Shown here piece after piece: positions 26,716 to 35,041 of a stretch of DNA of 64,000 nucleotides. The stretch covers positions 3,410,001 through 3,474,000 of the forward strand of contig NZ_CP029194.1 of the NCBI RefSeq assembly GCF_008642375.1. Direction: 5' to 3'. The translations under genes and the position numbers were made by a program. The stretch's first letter is position 1, and every line of letters begins with the position of its first letter. Origin of the DNA: Streptomyces venezuelae. GTDB taxonomy: Bacteria; Actinomycetota; Actinomycetes; Streptomycetales; Streptomycetaceae. A model generated the notes under the pieces. The model did not search any database. It had not been told where the DNA came from and saw nothing but the letters and a program-made list of their open reading frames with translations.

Positions 26716-28308
26716 CTACTCCCACTCGATGGTGCCCGGGGGCTTGCTCGTGACGTCGAGGACGACGCGGTTCACGTCGGCGACCTCGTTCGTGATGCGG
26801 GTCGAGATCTTGGCGAGCACCTCGTAGGGCAGGCGCGACCAGTCGGCCGTCATCGCGTCCTCGGAGGAGACGGGACGCAGCACGATCGGGTGACCGTAGG
26901 TGCGGCCGTCGCCCTGGACGCCCACGGAGCGGACGTCGGCGAGCAGGACGACCGGGCACTGCCAGATCTCGCGGTCGAGACCGGCCGCGGTGAGCTCCTC
27001 GCGGGCGATGGCGTCGGCCTCGCGCAGCAGGTCCAGGCGCTCCTTGGTGACCTCGCCGACGATGCGGATGCCGAGACCGGGGCCGGGGAAGGGCTGGCGC
27101 TGGACGATCTCGTCGGGCAGGCCGAGCTCCTGGCCGACCATGCGGACCTCGTCCTTGAACAGCTGACGCAGCGGCTCGACGAGCTGGAACTCGATGTCGT
27201 CGGGGAGTCCGCCGACGTTGTGGTGGGACTTGATGTTGGCGGTGCCGGTGCCGCCGCCGGACTCGACGATGTCCGGGTAGAGCGTGCCCTGGACGAGGAA
27301 CGCGACCTCGGGGCCCTCCTCCTGGAGGATCTCCAGCTGCGCCTGCTCGAAGACGCGGATGAACTCGCGGCCGATGATCTTCCGCTTGGTCTCGGGGTCG
27401 GAGACGCCGGCGAGCGCGTCGAGGAAGCGCTCCTGCGCGTCGACGACCTTCAGGTTGGCGCCGGTGGCGGCGACGAAGTCCTTCTCGACCTGCTCGGTCT
27501 CGCCCTTGCGCATCAGACCGTGGTCGACGTAGACGCAGGTGAGCTGCGATCCGATGGCCTTCTGCACGAGCGCGGCGGCCACGGCGGAGTCGACGCCGCC
27601 GGAGAGACCGCAGATGGCGCGCTTGTCGCCGACCTGGGCGCGGATGGCCGCGACCTGCTCCTCGATCACGTTGCCCGTGGTCCAGCTCGGCTCGATGCCG
27701 GCGCCGCGGTAGAGGAAGTGCTCCAGGATCTGCTGGCCGTGCGTGGAGTGCAGCACCTCGGGGTGGTACTGGACGCCGTACAGCTTCTTCTCGTCGTTCT
27801 CGAAGGCGGCGACCGGCACGACGTCGGTGGACGCGGTGACGGAGAAGCCCTCGGGGGCGGCGGAGCAGGCGTCGCCGTGCGACATCCACACCGACTGCTC
27901 GACCGGGGTGCCCTCGAAGAGGGTCGAGCCGGCCCTGGAGACGTGCAGGTCGGTACGGCCGTACTCACGCGCGCCGGTGTTGTCGACGGTGCCGCCGAGG
28001 GTCGTCGCCATCAGCTGGAAGCCGTAGCACATACCGAAGACGGGGACACCCGCCTCGAAGATCTCGCGGTCGAGGCGGGGGGCGCCCTCCGCGTACACGG
28101 AGGACGGGCCGCCGGAGAGGATGATCGCCTTCGGGTTCTTGGCCAGCATCTCGGCCACCGGCATGGTGGACGGGACGATCTCGCTGTAGACCCGGGCCTC
28201 ACGGACGCGGCGGGCGATGAGCTGGGCGTACTGGGCGCCGAAGTCGACAACGAGGACTACGTCCGGGTTGGAGACGTCGGGCGCGGCAGCGGGGGTCGCT
28301 GATGACAC
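26716..28308 (-). CDS. guaA: GMP synthase (glutamine-hydrolysing)
   Basis: 530 residues from GTG at 28306-28308. The class I amidotransferase domain has [20 protein letters not shown], nucleophile Cys in [17 protein letters not shown], and the His/Glu pair in YGVQYHPEV. The ATP-pyrophosphatase domain has the PP-loop [11 protein letters not shown]. The dimerisation domain ends with GTIEWE. It converts XMP to GMP and completes the pathway started by guaB, 18 kb to the right. It diverges from the chorismate-mutase leader. Confidence 0.97.
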   Translation of the reverse strand: MSSATPAAAPDVSNPDVVLVVDFGAQYAQLIARRVREARVYSEIVPSTMPVAEMLAKNPKAIILSGGPSSVYAEGAPRLDREIFEAGVPVFGMCYGFQLMATTLGGTVDNTGAREYGRTDLHVSRAGSTLFEGTPVEQSVWMSHGDACSAAPEGFSVTASTDVVPVAAFENDEKKLYGVQYHPEVLHSTHGQQILEHFLYRGAGIEPSWTTGNVIEEQVAAIRAQVGDKRAICGLSGGVDSAVAAALVQKAIGSQLTCVYVDHGLMRKGETEQVEKDFVAATGANLKVVDAQERFLDALAGVSDPETKRKIIGREFIRVFEQAQLEILQEEGPEVAFLVQGTLYPDIVESGGGTGTANIKSHHNVGGLPDDIEFQLVEPLRQLFKDEVRMVGQELGLPDEIVQRQPFPGPGLGIRIVGEVTKERLDLLREADAIAREELTAAGLDREIWQCPVVLLADVRSVGVQGDGRTYGHPIVLRPVSSEDAMTADWSRLPYEVLAKISTRITNEVADVNRVVLDVTSKPPGTIEWE

Positions 28309-28367
28309 TACGGCGGCCTTCCGGCGGTAGGAGAGGGTCCCCCGAAGGGGGGTGCTATTTGTCGATT

Positions 28368-28385
28368 CTACCGGCGCGCCGGTAG
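28368..28385. repeat. 18-bp perfect palindrome between guaA and the chorismate mutase leader
   Basis: CTACCGGCG/CGCCGGTAG is uninterrupted and self-complementary. An alternative outer pairing GTGCTA/TAGCAC (28352-28388) surrounds it. It lies about 60 bp from the guaA start and 70 bp from the leader peptide start, so it could be a shared operator. Confidence 0.6.
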
Positions 28386-28451
28386 CACTTTTCGTCTCAC
28401 CATCCGAACCCGGGTTGGCCCCCGGTCCGCGGCGGGGTCCATACTGTCGCC

Positions 28452-28523
28452 ATGCGCAAGCTCTCGACCTTCGTCTTTACCTATGGCACCGGCCCGTCCG
28501 GCTGCCATGGTCGTGCTGCTTGA
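28452..28523 (+). CDS. Putative attenuation leader peptide (Phe/Tyr-rich)
   Basis: 23 codons encoding [21 protein letters not shown] followed by two Ala. F7, F9 and Y11 form an FVFTY cluster, and the peptide is followed after 24 nt by a perfect terminator hairpin and then the chorismate mutase gene. A -10-like CATACT (28440-28445) lies just upstream, so the leader may be translated from a leaderless or near-leaderless mRNA. Chorismate mutase is the branch enzyme to Phe and Tyr, which fits control by these codons. The ORF itself is seen; the regulatory role is inferred. Confidence 0.65.
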   Translation: MRKLSTFVFTYGTGPSGCHGRAA

Positions 28524-28547
28524 GCAACTGACAAGCGACTTCCCAGG

Positions 28548-28574
28548 CGCCCCGGGCCGACAAGGCCCGGGGCG
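28548..28574 (+). terminator. Attenuator terminator upstream of chorismate mutase
   Basis: Perfect 11-bp stem CGCCCCGGGCC / GGCCCCGGGGCG-type (28548-28558, 28564-28574) with a 5-nt loop, followed by TTCTGTCG. It stands 24 nt past the leader stop and 62 nt before the chorismate mutase ATG. GGCCCG at 28491-28496 within the leader could pair with CGGGCC of the stem as an antiterminator. Confidence 0.75.
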
Positions 28575-28636
28575 TTCTGTCGTTTCCGGGCCGTGTCGCC
28601 CCGGGGCTCCGCCCCCGACACCCCGAGGAGCCCCGA

Positions 28637-28927
28637 ATGACCGCCATGACCCAGACCGAGAAGACCGGCGCCCGCACCGACGAGGCGGCGACGCTGATCG
28701 GTGACGCCCGCGAGCGCATCGACTCCCTCGACGACCGGATCATCGGTCTCATCCAGGAACGGATGGCCGTCTCGGCCGTCATCCAGGAGGCCCGGATCTC
28801 CTCCGGTGGCCGCCGGGTGAACCTGGCCCGCGAGATGGAGGTCCTCGGTCACTTCCGTGACGCGCTGGGCAAGCCCGGCACGGCCCTCGCAATGACCATG
28901 CTGGAGCTGTGTCGGGGCCGCATCTGA
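28637..28927 (+). CDS. Chorismate mutase, AroQ class
   Basis: 96 residues. The start ATG has GAGGAG 6 nt upstream; a second Met is at codon 4. It is an all-helical AroQ fold: RERIDSLDDRIIGLIQERMAVSAVIQEAR is helix 1 with the substrate-binding Arg, and the rest has VNLAREMEVLGHFRDALG. It converts chorismate to prephenate. Size and sequence match the short cytosolic actinobacterial enzymes, which in mycobacteria are activated by DAHP synthase. A second small stem GTGTCG/CGACAC (28593-28621) precedes the ribosome site. Confidence 0.9.
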   Translation: MTAMTQTEKTGARTDEAATLIGDARERIDSLDDRIIGLIQERMAVSAVIQEARISSGGRRVNLAREMEVLGHFRDALGKPGTALAMTMLELCRGRI

Positions 28928-29242
28928 GTTCGATCCCGCTCTCACCCGTACGGCGCGTGACCGGCCGCGACCCGGCTTCGTTGGTCCGGGTGTCCGTGCC
29001 AGCCAGGGGCGGGCCCGTAGAAACCACGCGTGGCTTCGCTGGGGCGTGTGGCGTACCTCCGGTGCGCCGTGGGACCTCGCACCAGCGCGTGTGACCGGGC
29101 AGCAGGGGACAGCAGCCCGGTCACCAGCAAGGGCGGTCGGCCCCGGGGACGCTCGGGGTCGGCCGCAACCGGTCGACCTCCCCCGTACGTCCGTCCCCCG
29201 ACCTCCTCCCCCGCGCGGCGCGATCCCCCGGCGCCGACGCCC
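28928..29242. other. Intergenic region after chorismate mutase
   Basis: About 315 bp with no supportable gene. It contains an imperfect inverted repeat TGACCGGGC...GCCCGGTCA (around 29090-29136) and ends at a strong terminator. Open frames here have no ribosome site or family features. Confidence 0.5.
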
Positions 29243-29284
29243 AAGGGCCCCGTACCGCGACCGGAATCGCGGCGCGGGGCCCTT
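29243..29284 (+). terminator. Strong GC hairpin followed by T-rich end
   Basis: AAGGGCCCCG-TA-CCGCGA and TCGCGG-CG-CGGGGCCCTT arms (29243-29260, 29267-29284) followed by TCCC. Probably a downstream terminator of the chorismate mutase transcript. Confidence 0.7.
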
Positions 29285-29300
29285 TCCCGCACCCCCCAGC

Positions 29301-29314
29301 GTGACGCGCGTCAC
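29301..29314. promoter_or_regulatory. Perfect 14-bp Crp-type palindrome
   Basis: GTGACGCGCGTCAC fits GTG-N6-GNCAC exactly and is a perfect palindrome. It precedes an orphan stretch (29315-29426) that ends in a hairpin, with no gene on the plus strand. Confidence 0.5.
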
Positions 29315-29388
29315 ACCAAGATCCTGTGCAACCGCTACAACCAATCCCGTGGGTCGCGGGTCATCTATGCAGCATCACCAAAAGCAGG

Positions 29389-29424
29389 AAAGGCGCTGCA
29401 CTCGGAGGGGGGTGCAGCGCCTTT
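29389..29424. terminator. Bidirectional terminator with T-tracts
   Basis: AAAGGCGCTGCAC / GTGCAGCGCCTTT arms flank a 10-nt loop, with TTTTCTC on the plus side and a T-rich TTTCCTGCTTTT on the minus side. It terminates the GMC oxidoreductase operon and would also end any plus-strand transcript from the Crp-type site. Confidence 0.85.
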
Positions 29425-29454
29425 TCTCATGCGGTGGATCTCATGCCGTGCGTG

Positions 29455-31290
29455 TCACGCCTGGCCGTCCGGCGCCGTCGCCTTCGCCTTCGGCGGGACC
29501 GTCGGGATTCCCAGGAACGGCAGCCGCAGGGCGCCGAAGGCCTCGGCCGGGACCGCCGGGGACTTCGGCTCGACCGCCGCCACCCGCACGTACGCCTCCC
29601 CCTGCCGCGGCCGCGGGTCCTCCTCGCCCTTGTTCGGCCAGAACGACATCGCCCGCTCCGCCTGCGCCGTGATCGTCAGGGACGGGTTGACGCCGAGGTT
29701 GGCGGAGACGGCCGCCCCGTCGACGACGGAGATCCCGGGGTGCCCGAAGAGCCGGTGGTACGGGTCGATGACGCCGGACTCGGCGTCGGCGCCGATCGGG
29801 CAGCCGCCCAGGAAGTGGGCGGTGAGCGGGGTGCCCATCAGCTCGCCGATGTTGGAGCCGGCGAAGCCGTTGATCTCCTCGGCGAGGAGGGTCGCGGCCT
29901 TGGTGGCCTCCGGGATCTGGACCGGGTTCGGCGCCCCGTGCCCCTGCCGGGCCGTGAGCAGGCCCTTTCCGATCCCGCCCGGCTTGCGGTAGGTCGTCAG
30001 GGAGTTGTCCAGGGACTGCATGACCAGACCGATGATGGTCCGCTCCGACCAGCGCCAGTTCGAGAGCGAGCGGGCGGCGAGCGTCGGGTGCTTGAGCAGG
30101 TTGAGGAACCAGTTGCGCACCCGGTGGGCCCCGTAGGGCACCTGGAGGACGGTCATGCCGCCCATGGAGTTGGAGCCCTTGCCGTACCGGACCGGCTCGA
30201 TGTGGGTGTTCGCGTCGGGGTGGATCGAGGAGGTGATGGCGACGCCCTTGGTGAAGTCGACCTTCTCCTTGCCGTGCTTCTTGCGGTAGCGCCGGTCGGT
30301 GGTCTGCGCGCCGACCAGACCCTCGGAGTTGGTACGGGTGAGCTCGCCGAGCCGCTGCGAGATCCGGGGCAGCAGGCCGCCGTCCTTCATCCGGTGCAGC
30401 AGGGTCTGCGTGCCGTACGTGCCGGCCGCGATCACCACGCGGCGGGCGCGGAAGGTCCGCCCCTTCCCCTTCTTGCGGTTGTCGGTGGGGAGGGTCTGCA
30501 CCGCGTAGCCGCCCCGGGAGTCCTCGGTGACGGTGACGACCGTGGTCATGGGGTGGACGGTGGCGCCCGCCTTCTCGGCGAGGTGGAGGTAGTTCTCGTT
30601 GAGGGTGTTCTTGGCGCCGTGGCGGCAGCCCGTCATGCACTCCCCGCACTCGGTGCAGGCGCGCCGGGCCGGGCCCGCGCCGCCGAAGTACGGGTCGGCG
30701 ACCTGGCCGCCGGGCTTCGCCTTCGCGGTCCCGTCGGCGTCGGCCCCGTCCCCGAAGAAGACGCCGACGGGTGCCATGTGGAAGGTGTCGCCGATGCCCA
30801 TCGCCTGCGCGGCCGCCTTGAGGTGCACGTCCGAGGGGGTCGTCGTCGGGTTGAGCCGGACGCCGAGCATCCGCTGCGCCTGGTCGTAGTACGGCCGCAG
30901 CTCTTCCTGCCAGTCCGTGATGTCCTTCCACTGCGGGTCGTCGAAGAAGGGCTTCGGCGGCACGTAGAGGGTGTTGGCGTAGTTGAGGGAGCCGCCGCCC
31001 ACGCCGGCGCCCGCGAGGACCATCACGTTGCCCAGCAGGTGGATGCGCTGGATGCCGTAGAGGCCGAGGGCGGGGGCCCACAGGAAGTTCTTCAGGTCCC
31101 AGGAGTTCTTCGGCAGGGTTCCGGGAGTGAAGCGGCGCCCGGCCTCCAGGACGCCGACCCGGTAGCCCTTCTCCGTGAGCCGGAGGGCGGTGACCGAACC
31201 GCCGAAGCCGGAGCCGACGACGAGGACGTCGTAGTCGTACGCGGCGTCCTCCGCCTGCTCCTGGTTTTGGGTAGGGGGTACCGCGGTCAT
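29455..31290 (-). CDS. GMC-family FAD oxidoreductase (cholesterol-oxidase-like) with Cys cluster
   Basis: 611 residues. N-terminal FAD-binding VLVVGSGFGGSVTALRLTEKG and GAGVGGGSLNYAN are intact. Residues 212-222 hold CxxCxxCxxxC (CTECGECMTGC), which looks like a 4Fe-4S ferredoxin loop inserted in the GMC fold. The C-terminal part has GGCPIG and VVDGAAVSANLGVNPSLTITAQAERA. Related proteins are annotated as cholesterol oxidases (mycobacterial ChoD), though their real substrates are unclear. It is the second gene of an operon with an aldehyde dehydrogenase 42 nt upstream, which suggests alcohol to aldehyde to acid oxidation. Confidence 0.88.
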   Translation of the reverse strand: MTAVPPTQNQEQAEDAAYDYDVLVVGSGFGGSVTALRLTEKGYRVGVLEAGRRFTPGTLPKNSWDLKNFLWAPALGLYGIQRIHLLGNVMVLAGAGVGGGSLNYANTLYVPPKPFFDDPQWKDITDWQEELRPYYDQAQRMLGVRLNPTTTPSDVHLKAAAQAMGIGDTFHMAPVGVFFGDGADADGTAKAKPGGQVADPYFGGAGPARRACTECGECMTGCRHGAKNTLNENYLHLAEKAGATVHPMTTVVTVTEDSRGGYAVQTLPTDNRKKGKGRTFRARRVVIAAGTYGTQTLLHRMKDGGLLPRISQRLGELTRTNSEGLVGAQTTDRRYRKKHGKEKVDFTKGVAITSSIHPDANTHIEPVRYGKGSNSMGGMTVLQVPYGAHRVRNWFLNLLKHPTLAARSLSNWRWSERTIIGLVMQSLDNSLTTYRKPGGIGKGLLTARQGHGAPNPVQIPEATKAATLLAEEINGFAGSNIGELMGTPLTAHFLGGCPIGADAESGVIDPYHRLFGHPGISVVDGAAVSANLGVNPSLTITAQAERAMSFWPNKGEEDPRPRQGEAYVRVAAVEPKSPAVPAEAFGALRLPFLGIPTVPPKAKATAPDGQA

Positions 31291-31332
31291 GGCTCTCCTC
31301 GCACGAAAAGGGACGGGTCGGGCGGCGCGTGG

Positions 31333-32997
31333 TCAGCGCAGGCGCAGGGTCTTCATCGCCTTGAGGGACAGGCTCATCACCGCGGCGTACTTCTCGTCGT
31401 CCATGCCGAAGGAGGGCGCGAGCGGCATCAGCCGCTGCTGGGCGACGGTCTGGGCCTCGGTGTACTTGAGGATGCCCTCCGAGCCGTGGCGGCGGCCGAG
31501 ACCGGAGTCCTTCATGCCGCCCATCGGGGACTGCACGCTGCCGTAGGCCGGCGCGTACCCCTCGTTGATGTTGACGGTGCCGGTGCGCAGCCGGGACGCG
31601 ACGGCGTGGCCGCGGCGCGAGTCCTGGGTCCACACCGAGGAGTTGAGGCCGTACGGCGTGGCGTTGGCGAGCTCGATCACCTCGTCCTCGTCCGTGAAGC
31701 GGTAGACGGAGACGACCGGGCCGAAGGTCTCCTCGGAGCAGACGGCCATCGGGGCCTCGACGCCGTCGAGGATGGTCGGCTCGTAGAAGAGGGGGCCGAT
31801 GTCGGGGCGGGCGACGCCGCCGGCGACGAGCCTGGCGCCCTTGGCGACGGCCTCGTCGACGTGCTTCGTGACCGTCTCCAGCTGCCGGTCGCCGACGAGG
31901 GAGCCCATGTCCGCCCCGTACGCGAGGGAGCTGCCGAGGCGCATGGCCTTGGTGCGGGCGGCGAAGCGGTCGAGGAAGGCGTCGGCGACGGACTCGTGGA
32001 CGTACAGCCGCTCGATGGAGATGCAGAGCTGTCCGGCGGAGGAGAAGCAGGCGCGGACGGCTCCGGCGGCGGCCTTCTCGATGTCGGCGTCCTTCAGGAC
32101 GAGCATCGCGTTCTTGCCGCCGAGTTCGAGGGAGACGCCGACGAGCCGGGCGGCGGCGCCCTGGGCGACCTCGCGGCCGGTGCGGGTGGAGCCGGTGAAG
32201 GAGACGTAGTCGGCGTGCTTGACGACCTCGGGTCCGACGACCGGGCCCTCGCCCAGGACGACCTGGAAGACCTCGGCGGGCAGCCCGGCCTCGATCAGCA
32301 GGTCGCGGGCCCAGAGCGCGGTGAGCGCGGTCTCCGTGTCGGGCTTCATGACGACCGCGTTGCCCGAGACGAAGGCGGGGAGCGCGTCGCCGACGGAGAG
32401 CTCCAGCGGGTAGTTCCAGGGCGCGATCTGCCCGACGACCCCGCGCGGCTGGCGCAGTTCGGTGACCTTGGTGAGGGTCGGTACGACTCCGGTGTGGCGC
32501 TTGGCGCGCAGGTACGAGGCGGCCTTGCGGCCGTAGTGGCGGGCGGCGACGCACACCGCCTGGACCTCCTCGTGGGCGTGCAGGCGCGCCTTGCCCGTCT
32601 CCAGCTGGATGAGGTCGAGGACCTCGGACTGACGCTGGAGGACGAGGTCGTGGAAGCGAAGGAGGACGGCGGCGCGGGCCTTGACCGGGGTGGCGGCCCA
32701 CGCGGTCTGGGCGGCACGCGCGCGCGTGAAGGCCTCGGCGACGTCCTCGGGGGTGGACTCGGGCAGCTCCGCCAGCCGCTCCCCGGTGAAGGGGGTGTGG
32801 TTGGCGGTCCGGCCGGATCCGACGACGCCCCGGGTGAGGCGGGCGACCACCTCGGGCGTCACGACCTCGGCGGCGGTCCGCGCGCGGGCGGGCGCGGGCG
32901 CGACCGGGTTGGTCGCGCCGGCGGGCACGGACGCTCCGCCCTTCGCGGCGGGGACTTCGGGAACCGAGAGGGCGGCGGGGGCCTGCGAGTCCGTCAT
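31333..32997 (-). CDS. gabD2: Succinate-semialdehyde dehydrogenase (NADP+)
   Basis: 554 residues with a ~50-residue Ala/Pro-rich N-terminal extension. The aldehyde dehydrogenase motifs are GVVGQIAPWNYPLELSVGDALPAFVSGNAVVMKPD (cofactor), VSFTGSTRTGREV, LELGGKNAML (catalytic Glu) and FSSAGQLCISIERLYV (catalytic Cys). SEETFGPVVSVYRF is conserved. It resembles actinobacterial GabD2, which oxidises succinate semialdehyde to succinate; the aldehyde made by the coupled GMC enzyme may differ. A 16-bp palindrome about 80 bp upstream is a candidate operator. Confidence 0.88.
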   Translation of the reverse strand: MTDSQAPAALSVPEVPAAKGGASVPAGATNPVAPAPARARTAAEVVTPEVVARLTRGVVGSGRTANHTPFTGERLAELPESTPEDVAEAFTRARAAQTAWAATPVKARAAVLLRFHDLVLQRQSEVLDLIQLETGKARLHAHEEVQAVCVAARHYGRKAASYLRAKRHTGVVPTLTKVTELRQPRGVVGQIAPWNYPLELSVGDALPAFVSGNAVVMKPDTETALTALWARDLLIEAGLPAEVFQVVLGEGPVVGPEVVKHADYVSFTGSTRTGREVAQGAAARLVGVSLELGGKNAMLVLKDADIEKAAAGAVRACFSSAGQLCISIERLYVHESVADAFLDRFAARTKAMRLGSSLAYGADMGSLVGDRQLETVTKHVDEAVAKGARLVAGGVARPDIGPLFYEPTILDGVEAPMAVCSEETFGPVVSVYRFTDEDEVIELANATPYGLNSSVWTQDSRRGHAVASRLRTGTVNINEGYAPAYGSVQSPMGGMKDSGLGRRHGSEGILKYTEAQTVAQQRLMPLAPSFGMDDEKYAAVMSLSLKAMKTLRLR

Positions 32998-33071
32998 GAG
33001 GGCGAGCGTAGGCGGCGTTCCGCCCTTTGGGTACCCGTCGGTAATGCGTTTTCACCGGGTGCACACATCAC

Positions 33072-33087
33072 GCCAGTGATCACTGGC
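33072..33087. promoter_or_regulatory. 16-bp perfect palindrome upstream of gabD2
   Basis: GCCAGTGATCACTGGC is fully self-complementary and lies about 75-90 bp before the gabD2 start. It is a likely operator for the gabD2-GMC operon; the cognate regulator is not identifiable here. Confidence 0.6.
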
Positions 33088-33090
33088 ATA

Positions 33091-33111
33091 TAAGCCCTGA
33101 TCAGGGGCTTA
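33091..33111 (-). terminator. Short AT-rich hairpin past the kinase gene
   Basis: TAAGCCCTGA/TCAGGGGCTTA (one extra G) is a near-perfect inverted repeat 38 bp past the stop of the leftward kinase gene. It could end that transcript or be a second operator of gabD2. Confidence 0.5.
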
Positions 33112-33148
33112 CGACTGCCGGAGGCCGGGCGCGGAGATTCTTTCCGGT

Positions 33149-34906
33149 TCACGCGCCGGGCGGCCGCCAGTGCTGGAGCACGATGTCGAACTGCTCGCGG
33201 GTGGTCTCCCAGCTCGACGCCGGCGAGGACATGTACACGGCGTACTCCGTGCCGTCGTCCTCGTAGTACATGAGGTCGATCGCGCGCCGCGGCCCGGGGA
33301 AGTCCTTCCTCTCGGTCCAGCTGAACTCCCACTGGCAGGAGCGGACCTGGTCGCGGTAGGTGACCTGGCCGAGCTTGATCCGTTTGTAGTTCATCCGCTT
33401 CGCCAGGACGCGCTCCAGGTCGAGGGCGTGCATGTACGGATTCTCGAAGTCGGGCTTCTTGTCGATGCTGATCCGGATCCGGTGGTTGCCGTTGTCCGGG
33501 GTGTAGTCGATCTGGTCGCCCTCCTTCTGCCGCTTCCAGCCGTCCGGTACGAGGAGGCTGAAGCCCGCCGGGTCGTCGACGCGGTGCCAGCCCTCCGGAA
33601 CGACGGCCTCCTTGGCCTGGGTGGAGGGGGCGGTGGCCGTGATCCGACCGCGGTCGGCGTGCGGGTCGCCCGTCTTGTCGTTCATGGCCGCGAAGACGGC
33701 GCCGCCCGCGACGAGACCGGCGACCAGGGCCGCGAGGACCACGGTGCGCCAGCGGCCCCGGCCCGGGGACGAGGACGAGGGGGCCGGGGTGGAAGCGGCC
33801 GGCACCACGGTCGGAGGGGAAGCGGCGGGGCGGTGCGGGCCGGACCCGGACCCGGACCCCTGGGGCGGGTGGGGCCACTCAGCGGTACGGACCCGTCCGG
33901 AAGCGCGCGAGCCGTCCGTCGGACCCGTGGCGTCCCGCGTACCGGCTCCGCCGTCCTCCTCCTCGCTCAGCTCCACCAGGTCGAGGCCGGGACCGAGCAC
34001 TCCGGCCGCCGGGTCCAGGTCCTCCCGCGCCACGCGCTGGGTCGGCACATACGCCTGCGCCGTCTGCGGCGTCCGTCCCTCCATCGCGTCGAGCAGCATC
34101 CGCTCGGCCTCGTCCGCGCGCGGCCGGTGCTCCGGCTCCTTGCGCAGCAGCGCCACGATGACGGGCGCGAGCGGCCCCGCCTTCTCCGGGTACGGCGGCT
34201 CCTCCGTCACCACGGCCTGCATCGTGCTGATCGGGGAGGTCCGGCGGAACGGCGAGGTGCCCTCCACCGCCGTGTACAGCGTGGCCCCGAGGGACCAGAG
34301 GTCGGAGGCGGGACCGGGGTCCCCGCCCCGTACCCGCTCGGGCGCCAGGTAGTCGATGGAGCCGACGATCTCCCCGGTACGCGTGATCGTCGAGTCGCCC
34401 TCGATCGCCGCGATCCCGAAGTCGGTGATGAGCACGCGCCCGTCCCGCGCCAGCAGGACGTTGCCCGGCTTGACGTCCCGGTGCAGCACACCGGCCGCGT
34501 GCGCGGCCCGCAGCGCGCCGAGGACGTGCAGCCCGACCCTGGCCGCCTCTCGCGGCTCGATCGCCCCCGACTCCTTGGCGGCGTCGGCGAGCGAGGGCCC
34601 GTCGACGTACTGCATGACGATCCACGGACGGCTGTCGTGCTCCAGGACGTCATGGACGGTGACCACACCGGGGTGGGTGATCCGCGCGGCGGCCCGCGCC
34701 TCCTTCTGCGTCCGCGCGTGCAGCACGAGCCGGTCGGCCTCCGCGACGAACCGACCCGCTGTCAGCTCCTTCACCGCGACCACGCGGTGAAGGACCTCGT
34801 CGTGGGCGCGCCAGACCTTGCCCATACCGCCGCGACCGATGCACTCGCCGAGCCGGTAACGGCCCGCGAGCAAAAGGCCCGCCCCTGTGCTCTGAGAATG
34901 TTCCAC
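33149..34906 (-). CDS. Transmembrane Ser/Thr protein kinase (Hanks type)
   Basis: 585 residues from GTG. The kinase domain (about 13-280) is complete: GRGGMGKVW, VVAVKEL (Lys), HRDVKPGNVLL, ITDFGIAAIEGD, YLAPERVRGG and DLWSLGATLY. A linker of ~100 residues with an acidic patch follows. The membrane helix is VVLAALVAGLVAGGAVFAA near residue 390. The ~175-residue extracytoplasmic domain begins AGFSLLVPDGWKR and has two Cys at most, with no PASTA repeats. The same sensor-type domain ends the two neighbouring kinase-like genes. Last gene of the three-kinase row. Confidence 0.92.
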   Translation of the reverse strand: MEHSQSTGAGLLLAGRYRLGECIGRGGMGKVWRAHDEVLHRVVAVKELTAGRFVAEADRLVLHARTQKEARAAARITHPGVVTVHDVLEHDSRPWIVMQYVDGPSLADAAKESGAIEPREAARVGLHVLGALRAAHAAGVLHRDVKPGNVLLARDGRVLITDFGIAAIEGDSTITRTGEIVGSIDYLAPERVRGGDPGPASDLWSLGATLYTAVEGTSPFRRTSPISTMQAVVTEEPPYPEKAGPLAPVIVALLRKEPEHRPRADEAERMLLDAMEGRTPQTAQAYVPTQRVAREDLDPAAGVLGPGLDLVELSEEEDGGAGTRDATGPTDGSRASGRVRTAEWPHPPQGSGSGSGPHRPAASPPTVVPAASTPAPSSSSPGRGRWRTVVLAALVAGLVAGGAVFAAMNDKTGDPHADRGRITATAPSTQAKEAVVPEGWHRVDDPAGFSLLVPDGWKRQKEGDQIDYTPDNGNHRIRISIDKKPDFENPYMHALDLERVLAKRMNYKRIKLGQVTYRDQVRSCQWEFSWTERKDFPGPRRAIDLMYYEDDGTEYAVYMSSPASSWETTREQFDIVLQHWRPPGA

Positions 34907-35041
34907 TTGCCCCCGCCCGTTCCTTCGGATGCCAGGTTACGGAGGGGGGCACGGACTGCGTAACCTCGGGGCCGTCATAGGAACAGCACTGTGACCGGGG
35001 GCCGATGGGCATTCCGGGCACCCCCACCTTCTCCGCCCCGC

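Noticed and set aside
28942..29292. Open frames in the gap after chorismate mutase
   Set aside because: No ribosome site, no recognisable sequence, Arg/Pro-rich composition, and a strong terminator runs through them.
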